Part shown: in pieces, positions 57,969 through 64,000 of the stretch
Layout: the number at the start of each line of letters is the position of its first letter
How positions within the stretch are numbered: position 1 is the stretch's first letter
Assembly (NCBI GenBank): GCA_040002995.1
Contig: JBDUDK010000043.1
Span: 1-64,000, forward strand
DNA: 64,000 nt
Direction: 5' to 3'
Source of the DNA: JBDUDK01 sp040002995
GTDB lineage: Bacteria; Actinomycetota; Acidimicrobiia; Acidimicrobiales; Ilumatobacteraceae
The notes under the pieces: generated by a model
Told to the model about the DNA's origin: nothing
Databases searched by the model: none
The model's input: the letters and a program-made list of their open reading frames with translations, nothing else
Program-made: the position numbers and the translations under genes

Positions 57969-59430
57969 CGAGGCTGGCTCAGATCGCTTCCCGATACGTG
58001 CCGTCGTCGCCGCTTTCGTCGTTTCAGTAGCGCTCCGAGCTCGGTTCATCAATACGCCGTTGTCATCGGACGAGGGCGGCTACATGGCCGTTGCTCGGGC
58101 CTGGGCCGCTGGAAAGCACCTCTACGGTGATGCCTGGGTGGATCGCCCCCAGGGGTTGGTGCTGCTGTTCCGGATCTGGGACGGCCTGACCGGCGGCTCA
58201 ACGACAGCGATCCGGGTGATGGCCATCGTGTTCGGCTGCATCGTCGTCGCGGGCGTGGCCTACGCGGTCTTCTCCATCGCCGGTCCGCGGGCGGCCGCAG
58301 TGGCGGGCCTTCTGGTCGCCGTCGCGTCGGCCAACGCCCGGATCGAGGGCTTCATCGCCAACGGTGAGTTGTTGGCCGGTGGTCTGGCGGCCGTGGGTGT
58401 CGCCGCCGCGTGCGCGTACCTGTTCAGGGGCAGGGGTCTGGCGTGGCTGTTCGCCGCGGGGGTGCTCGGTGGGTGCGCGATCTCGCTGAAGCAGTCGGGA
58501 TTCGACGGCTTCTTGGCGGTGATGGTCTGCATCGTCGTGGGCGGTGTCGCTCGGGAGCGACCCTGGCGGCAGGTCGTGCGCGAGTGCGTTGTGTGTGCGG
58601 CCGGGCTGGCCTCGGTGCTCGCAGCGCTGCTGATCCATGCCGTGTTCCTCGGCTTCAGTCGGTGGTGGTATGCGGTCGCCGGCTATCGCCTGGGCGGGAT
58701 CAACGCCTCGTCGCGCGCCGATTGGCATCGCTTTCGAGTCACGTCGGTCATCGCGGCCCCGACGATCGTGCCGCTGTTGGTCGTGGCCGCCGCCGGCTTC
58801 GTCGTGTGGGTCGCCCGCAGCCGGCGCATCACACGTTCGACTGTGCTCGTCCCGGCGTGGGTCTGCTTTGCCAGCCTCGCTTTCTTGACTGGCGGGCTCT
58901 TTCATCGCCACTACTGGGTGACGTTGACCATGCCGCTCGCCGCCGCGGCCGCGGTGGCGATGCAAAAGATCCCAGGGCGTCTATTGATCGCAGGCGCTCT
59001 TGTCGCGGCCATCCCGTCGTTGATCAGCACGGCCCAGGTGATCGTGCTCGATCGAAGTGAAGTGACGGTGGTGGCGAACGGCGATCCGCGGTCACCGACC
59101 AACGAACACGTGGCCGATTGGTACCGCCGACATCGAAACCCCGGGTCGACCTTGTACGTGATGTGTGCCAGTGCTGCCGTCTACGCCATCGCCGATGCCA
59201 CACCGCCGTATCGGTACCTCTGGTACGACGGCGTGCTCCACGGTAAGGGAGCGCAAGACGAACTCGTCGGGCTCTTCGCGGGTGACAACGCTCCGACATT
59301 CGTCGCGATGTATCAGGACGCCCGGGCGTGCAATCCCTCCGGTCGGGTCGATGTGCTTCTGAAGGAGCGTTACACGAGAGCCGCGGTCGTCGACGGGGTG
59401 AGCATCCTCGTGCGCAACCCTTCGGGGTGA
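57958..59430 (+). CDS. GT39/PMT-type membrane glycosyltransferase
   Basis: This 490-residue protein has about ten helices and the GT-C motif in the first loop: SSDEGGYMAVARAWAAGKHLYGDAWVDRPQGLVLLF. The acidic pair DE is typical of dolichyl/polyprenyl-phosphate-mannose protein mannosyltransferase relatives. It would move a sugar from a lipid carrier outside the membrane. Only GTG at 57958 or TTG at 57961 lies ahead of the motif. Its start overlaps that of the YfhO-like gene. Confidence 0.85.
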   Translation: MLGIEAGSDRFPIRAVVAAFVVSVALRARFINTPLSSDEGGYMAVARAWAAGKHLYGDAWVDRPQGLVLLFRIWDGLTGGSTTAIRVMAIVFGCIVVAGVAYAVFSIAGPRAAAVAGLLVAVASANARIEGFIANGELLAGGLAAVGVAAACAYLFRGRGLAWLFAAGVLGGCAISLKQSGFDGFLAVMVCIVVGGVARERPWRQVVRECVVCAAGLASVLAALLIHAVFLGFSRWWYAVAGYRLGGINASSRADWHRFRVTSVIAAPTIVPLLVVAAAGFVVWVARSRRITRSTVLVPAWVCFASLAFLTGGLFHRHYWVTLTMPLAAAAAVAMQKIPGRLLIAGALVAAIPSLISTAQVIVLDRSEVTVVANGDPRSPTNEHVADWYRRHRNPGSTLYVMCASAAVYAIADATPPYRYLWYDGVLHGKGAQDELVGLFAGDNAPTFVAMYQDARACNPSGRVDVLLKERYTRAAVVDGVSILVRNPSG

Positions 59431-59434
59431 GCGC

Positions 59435-59872
59435 CTAGCTCGTGTGAACCACGAGAACGTCGATGGGGGCGCGGCGGGTCACCGAGCTCGGCACTGATCC
59501 GAGGAGGCCGCGCAGGCCCTTGAGACCGCGATCGCCCACCACGATGAGGTCGGCTCCCACCTCCTCTGCGACCGCAACGAGGGTCGTCGACGCGTCGCCG
59601 CGCTCAACCCGTGCGAGCGCGTTGATGCCCATAGATCGAAGGTGTTCCGCCGTCGCGTTGAGGCGGCCTTGCCGGTCCTCGACCTCCGACGCCGCCCAGC
59701 TCGGCGGCGTCGCCTGACCGACCCCGCTGGCCACGAGCGAGCCCGCGGGCTCGCTGTAGGCACTCACGACATGCACGGTTGCCCCTACCGCCTTTGCCAG
59801 TTCCGCCGCCTTGGCGACGGCGTTGTCGGCGGTCGGCGAGCAGTCCGTTCCCACCACGATCGTTCGATACAT
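59435..59872 (-). CDS. Universal stress protein (UspA family)
   Basis: This 145-residue USP fold starts MYRTIVVGTDCSPTADNAVAKA and has the ATP-binding motif DLIVVGDRGLKGLRGLLGSVPSSV followed by APIDVLVVHTS. It is an ATP-binding stress signalling protein of the single-domain type. ATG at 59872; a longer open frame upstream is antisense to the hydratase gene and rejected. Confidence 0.93.
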   Translation of the reverse strand: MYRTIVVGTDCSPTADNAVAKAAELAKAVGATVHVVSAYSEPAGSLVASGVGQATPPSWAASEVEDRQGRLNATAEHLRSMGINALARVERGDASTTLVAVAEEVGADLIVVGDRGLKGLRGLLGSVPSSVTRRAPIDVLVVHTS

Positions 59873-59896
59873 CTTCAAAACCCCCAAGTGCCCAGC

Positions 59897-60814
59897 GTGG
59901 CCGGAGAGCCCGCGCCCGGAGCTTACGGCGAGGGGACGCTGCGATGCTTTGGGCCCGCCGCTACTGTCCAGTGCGTTCATCCGCATGCCCCGCCTGACGA
60001 CGCCGGCGACCTCGCCGTTAGCACGGCCGAGGGCGTCGCGACGCTGTGGTTCAACCGCCCCGACAAGCGCAACGCCATCACTTACGACATGTGGCGCGGC
60101 ATTGCCGACTCCTGCCGCCGGCTCGCCACGGACCCGACCGTTCGTCTCTTGGTGGTCCGCGGTGGCGGCGATCACTTCTCCGCCGGCGCCGACATCTCGG
60201 GACTGGGCGAGCCGGCACCCGCCGACTACCGAGCCGCGAACGAGGCGGCGCACGACGCTATCGCGTCGTTCCCCAAACCGACCTTGGCGTTCATCACCGG
60301 CGCGTGTGTCGGCGGCGGCGCTCAGATCGCGATCGCCTGCGATCTCCGTGTGGCCGACTCGACGAGCCGCTTCGGCATCACTCCAGCCCGACTCGGCATT
60401 GTCTATCCGGCGTTCGCGGTCGAGCGCACGGTCCGCCTGATCGGCCCGTCGTCTACCAAGCATCTCCTGTACTCCGCCGAGATCATCGACGCCGCACGCG
60501 CTTTGCGTATCGGGCTCATCGACGAATTGCACGAACCGGGCGCGGCCATTCAACGTCTTTCTGAGCTCGCGTCTCTGCTCGCTGACCAGCGGTCGCTTGT
60601 GACGCAGATGTCGAGCAAAGAGATGGTTGACGCTGTCGCCGGCACCGGACCGGCGAGTATCGAGATCGAACGCCGCTGGACAGAAAAGGCCGGCGCCGCT
60701 GCCGACCGGGCCGAGGGCGTCGCCGCCTTCCTCGAACGCCGTACGCCCCGCTTCACATGGACGAACGCGAGCGACGACACGATCACAACCCATCCGTCAC
60801 GAGAGGACCGCTGA
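59897..60814 (+). CDS. Enoyl-CoA hydratase/isomerase family protein
   Basis: This crotonase-fold protein shows GVATLWFNRPDKRNAITYDM, the oxyanion segment DHFSAGADISGLGE, and FITGACVGGGAQIAIACDLRVAD, with ITPARLGIVYP. One catalytic Glu position reads as Ala-Gln in GGGAQIA, so hydratase activity is uncertain. The only canonical start is GTG at 59897, which adds about 40 residues before the domain; no ATG, GTG or TTG lies nearer. The stop overlaps the cupin ATG. Confidence 0.85.
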   Translation: MAGEPAPGAYGEGTLRCFGPAATVQCVHPHAPPDDAGDLAVSTAEGVATLWFNRPDKRNAITYDMWRGIADSCRRLATDPTVRLLVVRGGGDHFSAGADISGLGEPAPADYRAANEAAHDAIASFPKPTLAFITGACVGGGAQIAIACDLRVADSTSRFGITPARLGIVYPAFAVERTVRLIGPSSTKHLLYSAEIIDAARALRIGLIDELHEPGAAIQRLSELASLLADQRSLVTQMSSKEMVDAVAGTGPASIEIERRWTEKAGAAADRAEGVAAFLERRTPRFTWTNASDDTITTHPSREDR

Positions 60815-61221
60815 TGCATCTGCCGCCGAAACCGCCGTCCGCCAAGGGCCCCGCCGAGTGGTTCACCGGCGACGTGTGGATCGACGCCATCGTCCGCGGC
60901 GAGGAGCCATCGCGCGTTCGCGTGAACGCGGTCCGGTTCAGCCCCGGCGCCCGCACCGCCTGGCACTCGCACGCAGTCGGCCAGACCCTCTACGTCACCG
61001 ACGGCGCCGGCGTAGTGCAGTCCCGAGGCGGCGACATCGTCGGCATCCGGCCGGGCGATGTGGTTAACGCGCAGGCCGACGAGTGGCACTGGCACGGTGC
61101 GACGCACGACCACTTCATGACGCACCTGTCGATCACCGAAGGAGTCGCCCCCGACAGCGACGAGGGCGAGACCGACTGGGGCGAGCACGTCACCGACACC
61201 GAGTACCGCGGCGAGGCCTAG
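60814..61221 (+). CDS. Cupin domain protein (quercetinase/YlbA-like)
   Basis: This 135-residue protein has a full cupin: motif 1 ARTAWHSHAVGQTLYVTDGAGVVQ with the H-x-H metal pair, and motif 2 PGDVVNAQADEWHWHGATHDHFMTHL. Such proteins accompany crotonase and AraC genes in small-molecule catabolism. ATG overlaps the hydratase stop (TGATG), with GAGAGGA before it. Confidence 0.92.
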   Translation: MHLPPKPPSAKGPAEWFTGDVWIDAIVRGEEPSRVRVNAVRFSPGARTAWHSHAVGQTLYVTDGAGVVQSRGGDIVGIRPGDVVNAQADEWHWHGATHDHFMTHLSITEGVAPDSDEGETDWGEHVTDTEYRGEA

Positions 61222-61223
61222 AG

Positions 61224-61664
61224 GTGGCGGCCCCGCCACCCGAGCGTCATCTACTACGGGCCCGTGACCTCGCCGACGCGCGCTACACCGAGGCCGTCAC
61301 CGTCGCCGACATGGCCCGTGCCGCCGGCCTTTCCGCCGCGCATTTCAGCCGAGAGTTCGCGCGGACGTTCGGCGAGACGCCGCACCGCTACCTGCTGACG
61401 CGCCGGCTGGAACGGGCGGCGCTGCTGCTTCGCACCACCGACCGGCGCGTGGCCGATGTGTGTTTCCTTGTTGGTCTCGGCAGCGTCGGGTCATTCACCA
61501 CGAGCTTTCGCCGCATGTTCGGAATGACGCCGATGGAGTACCGCCAGCGCTTTCCGCCGGCGTCGAGTAGGGCGGTCGTCCCGTCGTGCATCGTGCGGTT
61601 CTACGGACGGCCCCAGAACCGCACGTTTCGAGAAGACCCCGCGACCTCCCGACCCTTACCGTGA
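61224..61664 (+). CDS. AraC family DNA-binding protein
   Basis: This 146-residue protein consists of the AraC DNA-binding domain alone, with both helix-turn-helix units: TVADMARAAGLSAAHFSREFARTFGETPHRYLLTRRLERA and RVADVCFLVGLGSVGSFTTSFRRMFGMTPMEYRQRF. The ligand-binding part may be supplied by the cupin encoded two bases upstream, an inferred split. GTG at 61224. Confidence 0.9.
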   Translation: MAAPPPERHLLRARDLADARYTEAVTVADMARAAGLSAAHFSREFARTFGETPHRYLLTRRLERAALLLRTTDRRVADVCFLVGLGSVGSFTTSFRRMFGMTPMEYRQRFPPASSRAVVPSCIVRFYGRPQNRTFREDPATSRPLP

Positions 61665-61711
61665 TCCACGTGGTCGCCGCCCCGGCGACTGGAACGGAAG
61701 GTAAGCCATCA

Positions 61712-62134
61712 ATGATGAGAATCTCGACGGCGCAGGTGTGGGTCCACGACCAGCAAGCCGCCCTGCGCTTCTACACGGACAAGCTCGGCATGGAGATCCA
61801 CGAGGACGTCACGCTCGCCGAAATGGGCGATTTTCGGTGGCTGACCGTCGGCCCGAAGGGACAGTCCGACGTGTCGATCGTGCTGATGGCGGTGCCCGGT
61901 CCGCCGTTCATCGACGCCCAAACGCAGCAGGACATCAACTCGCTGATGAGCAAGGGATTCGCGGGCACAGTCTTCCTCGAGACCGACGACTGCGAGGAGT
62001 CGTACAAGGAGCTAAGCGGACGCGGGGTCGAGTTCACGGAGGCGCCCGAGCGGCGTCCTTACGGCATCGACGCCGGCTTTCGCGACCCGTCCGGCAACAG
62101 CCTGCGCCTGACGCAGCGACTCCCGACGCCCTGA
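61712..62134 (+). CDS. VOC (glyoxalase/bleomycin-resistance) family protein
   Basis: This 140-residue protein has two beta-alpha-beta-beta-beta halves: STAQVWVHDQQAALRFYTDKLGMEI and KGFAGTVFLETDDCEESYKELSGRGVEF with the closing DPSGNSLRLTQR. Typical acts are isomerase, dioxygenase or drug binding; the substrate is unknown. ATG at 61712 with GGAAGG upstream; ATG at 61715 is also possible. It is likely co-transcribed with the AraC gene. Confidence 0.9.
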   Translation: MMRISTAQVWVHDQQAALRFYTDKLGMEIHEDVTLAEMGDFRWLTVGPKGQSDVSIVLMAVPGPPFIDAQTQQDINSLMSKGFAGTVFLETDDCEESYKELSGRGVEFTEAPERRPYGIDAGFRDPSGNSLRLTQRLPTP

Positions 62135-62143
62135 GCACGACCG

Positions 62144-62217
62144 TGGAGCGGGTGACGAGAATCGAACTCGCGTTCTCAGCTTGGGAAGCTGATGTTCTGC
62201 CTCTGAACTACACCCGC
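62144..62217 (-). tRNA. tRNA-Gly (anticodon CCC)
   Basis: The reverse complement reads GCGGGTG acceptor, D-arm GTTCAGAGGCAGAAC, anticodon stem TCAGC/GCTGA around TTCCCAA (anticodon CCC), T-arm with GTTCGATTC, and CACCCGC closing the acceptor. Discriminator T and CCA are encoded at the 3' end. Confidence 0.95.
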
Positions 62218-62233
62218 GGACAGCGCATTCACG

Positions 62234-62425
62234 CTAGCGAAAACGTCGCGCGGATCGTAGAGGGCGGTTAGCGAAGCAGTCGGAGGCGAACTTTGGCCAC
62301 ATCGCAGCGGCATCGGTCGGCAGAAGAGCCTCGAGCACGCGGAGGACCTCGGCGACAGTGCCAGGCCGGTCGGATGGGTTCGGTTCAAGAAGCGCGGTTA
62401 TGAGGCTGTCGAGCTCGTCGGGCAA
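62234..62425 (-). pseudogene. Fossil of a Ser/Thr kinase C-lobe
   Basis: The frame encodes LPDELDSLITALLEPNPSDRPGTVAEVLRVLEALL, a close match to the end of Hanks-type kinase domains (the DRP motif). No glycine loop, HRD or DFG is present upstream in any frame. The frame continues a few codons upstream (RRATPTREHGVE) but has no good start. Confidence 0.5.
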
Positions 62426-62832
62426 CTCGACACCGTGCTCGCGCGTTGGTGTGGCGCGCCGGTCGCGACCGGCGGGATGGTGGTCGGGATGGGGACCATG
62501 GGCACTGTTACGGGCGGCAATGTCGTCTCGGGCGGCAACGCCAACGGCGCGGGCGGCACGGTGATTGGAGGAGGCACCGGGTCAAGTGCGTTGGCTGACG
62601 TCTGCGACGCGACCAATACGATGACGCCGACGACTACCAGGAGCAGCCATCGGTATCTCACCGGCCCGGATGCTTGCGTCGTGGCTGGCGTGTTCCGGTT
62701 CGTCCCATAGACGTCGCGACGCGTGCCCCCGATGTCGTTCAACAAACCGGTTGAGTGGATCTTTAAAGTCCGTTTACGGAGGCGTCGACGTAACGTGACG
62801 AGCGCAACGCGCGGCGTTGCATTTTTCCCCAA
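62398..62832 (-). CDS. Possible membrane-anchored Pro-rich protein
   Basis: Up to 144 residues: a basic head, one strong helix (RYRWLLLVVVGVIVLVASQ), then a Pro/Val/Thr-rich stretch (VPPAPLALPPETTLPPVTVP). It runs into the kinase-like fossil out of frame. The start is uncertain. It occupies most of the 700-base gap between tRNA-Gly and dcd, in which I see no other gene. Confidence 0.35.
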   Translation of the reverse strand: MGKNATPRVALVTLRRRLRKRTLKIHSTGLLNDIGGTRRDVYGTNRNTPATTQASGPVRYRWLLLVVVGVIVLVASQTSANALDPVPPPITVPPAPLALPPETTLPPVTVPMVPIPTTIPPVATGAPHQRASTVSSCPTSSTAS

Positions 62833-62930
62833 AGACCGTCCAGATCGCCGGTGGTGCCGTACTCCGCCCCCCGGCCCGCAAGCTCACAGACGACTCGGCC
62901 ACACGACGTGGCCGGTAGGGTCGCCGCTCG

Positions 62931-63494
62931 ATGGTGCTGTCCGATCGAACGTTGCGCGAGGAAATTTCGGCTGGCCGCATCGTCGTCGACCCGTTTGACC
63001 CGGCCGCGGTACAACCATCGTCGATAGACATCCGCGTCGATCGCCTCTTTCGGGTGTTCCGCAACCACACCACCGGCGTCATCGATGTCAAAGAGGATCT
63101 CGAGGATCTCACCGAGCTCGTCAGCATCCCTGAGGACGGCGTGTTCATGCTGCATCCCGGTGAGTTTGTGCTCGGTTCGACTCTGGAACGCATTGGGGTA
63201 CCGATCGACCTCGTCGCGCGCATTGAAGGAAAGAGTTCGCTCGGACGCCTTGGCCTCCTTATTCACTCGACGGCTGGCTTCATCGATGCCGGCTTCGACG
63301 GACACATAACGCTCGAGCTGTCCAACGTGGCGAACCTTCCGATCACGATCTATCCGCGTATGAAGATCGGTCAGGTCTCGTTCCTCCGCATGACCACCGA
63401 TGCTGAGAACCCGTACGGCTCGAGGACGACCGGATCGAAGTACCAGGGGCAGCGGGGGCCCACTCCGAGTCGCTACTTCGAAAACTTTCGCTGA
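62931..63494 (+). CDS. dcd: dCTP deaminase
   Basis: This 187-residue trimeric enzyme has VLSDRTLREEISAGRIVVDPFDP, the active-site motif RIEGKSSLGRLGLLIHSTAGFIDAGFDGHITLELSN, and the tail GSRTTGSKYQGQRGPTPS. It deaminates dCTP; some actinobacterial members also hydrolyse the triphosphate to dUMP. ATG at 62931. It stands alone, convergent with the Fe-S protein gene. Confidence 0.95.
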   Translation: MVLSDRTLREEISAGRIVVDPFDPAAVQPSSIDIRVDRLFRVFRNHTTGVIDVKEDLEDLTELVSIPEDGVFMLHPGEFVLGSTLERIGVPIDLVARIEGKSSLGRLGLLIHSTAGFIDAGFDGHITLELSNVANLPITIYPRMKIGQVSFLRMTTDAENPYGSRTTGSKYQGQRGPTPSRYFENFR

Positions 63495-63502
63495 GGCGCG
63501 CG

Positions 63503-64000
63503 TCAGGTGTGGAGGGGCGAATCTGACGCGCCGGCTCTCCGCAATTCGGCCTCGCCTCGCTCGATGGCTTCGAGAAGGTGCATCGAGATGTCGGCCACCT
63601 TCACCTGATCCTCCTCGACCCCTGCCGCTTTCACACCGTCGTCGAGCATGATGTAACAGAACGGGCAGGCGGTGGCTACGCGGGAAGCGCCCGTCGCGAT
63701 TGCTTCTTGGGCACGCTCGTCGTTCACCTTTTTGCCGATCGACTCCTCCATCCACATCCGTGCCCCGCCGGCGCCGCAGCACATGCCCTTCGTACCGTTG
63801 CGCCCCATCTCGACGATGTCGATGCCCTTCAGCGAGCCGATCACGTTGCGGGGGGCCAGGTAGATGTCGTTGTGGCGGCCGAGGTAGCACGAGTCGTGGT
63901 ACGTCACCCGCTCGGCGAGGGTGGCGTTCGCCACGTCGAGCCGGCCGGTGGCGATGAGCTCCTCGAGCAGCTGGCTGTGGTGGATCACTTCGTAATGGCC
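63503..64000 (-). CDS. CCG-domain (heterodisulfide-reductase-like) Fe-S protein, 3' part
   Basis: The window holds the last 165 or so residues; the 5' end lies beyond 64000. Cysteine-rich CCG motifs are visible: YHDSCYLGRHNDIY and MGRNGTKGMCCGAGGARMWMEES, then ACPFCYIMLDDGV. Such domains occur in heterodisulfide-reductase-like and lactate/glycolate oxidase subunits, usually with ferredoxin-type clusters ahead. The frame is open to the edge. Confidence 0.88.
   Translation of the reverse strand, partial: GHYEVIHHSQLLEELIATGRLDVANATLAERVTYHDSCYLGRHNDIYLAPRNVIGSLKGIDIVEMGRNGTKGMCCGAGGARMWMEESIGKKVNDERAQEAIATGASRVATACPFCYIMLDDGVKAAGVEEDQVKVADISMHLLEAIERGEAELRRAGASDSPLHT

Noticed and set aside
58198..58965. 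255-codon minus-strand frame opposite the GT39-type gene
   Set aside because: Highly charged His/Arg/Asp-rich product typical of antisense frames of membrane proteins.
1..64000. Prophage or transposon island
   Set aside because: No integrase, transposase or phage structural gene was recognised; the only mobile-type items are the DnaB intein and gene remnants.

Overview
The window is a high-GC actinobacterial chromosome segment around the replication origin. I infer an Acidimicrobiia-type organism (Ilumatobacter/Acidimicrobium relatives). The evidence is the gene order, the actinobacterial families DUF3566, DUF5318, DUF6049 and SCO6745-like, an NDMA-type alcohol dehydrogenase, frequent GTG/TTG starts and ATGA/GTGA stop-start overlaps. 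No 16S rRNA is present, so the taxonomy is inference.

1-26 kb is the conserved origin neighbourhood. On the minus strand: dnaA, dnaN, recF, a DUF721 gene, gyrB, gyrA, a TadE/TadG-like gene, a DUF3566 gene and tRNA-Ile. On the plus strand: rpmH, rnpA, yidD, yidC, jag, rsmG, parS, parA, parB. Then on the minus strand: a CwlM-like degenerate amidase, trxA, trxB, a small membrane protein, an anti-sigma factor, a SigM-like sigma factor, a receptor Ser/Thr kinase, degV, a DUF6049 gene and a GNAT gene, followed by plus-strand HDAC-like and pcnA/cca genes. The order matches the mycobacterial pcnA-to-gyrA block, except that no murJ lies beside the kinase. Clusters of DnaA-box-like sites flank and enter dnaA.

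26-40 kb holds a secreted repeat/sugar-dehydrogenase fusion, panB, the rpsF-ssb-rpsR-rplI-dnaB operon (S18 with a Gly-Asp-Arg repeat tail; DnaB with an intein in its Walker A motif), two lipoproteins, an EamA transporter and an HD-domain hydrolase.

40-44 kb holds a frameshifted NTF2-like gene and a compact minus-strand operon: a beta-class DNA methyltransferase with an extra C-terminal domain, a 121-aa unknown protein and a 350-aa candidate PD-(D/E)XK nuclease. This is the best candidate for an undescribed restriction or defence system.

44-55 kb looks catabolic: TetR and MarR regulators, a Zn alcohol dehydrogenase, two Baeyer-Villiger-type monooxygenases, an HSL-type esterase, an HpaB-like flavoprotein, an EthD protein and a metallo-beta-lactamase-fold protein. 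Together they could take an alcohol to ketone, ester or lactone, and hydroxyacid.

55-64 kb holds an orphan response regulator, two large membrane proteins read divergently, a universal stress protein, enoyl-CoA hydratase, cupin, AraC and VOC genes, tRNA-Gly, a kinase-like fossil, dcd, and a cysteine-rich-domain (CCG) protein cut by the window edge.
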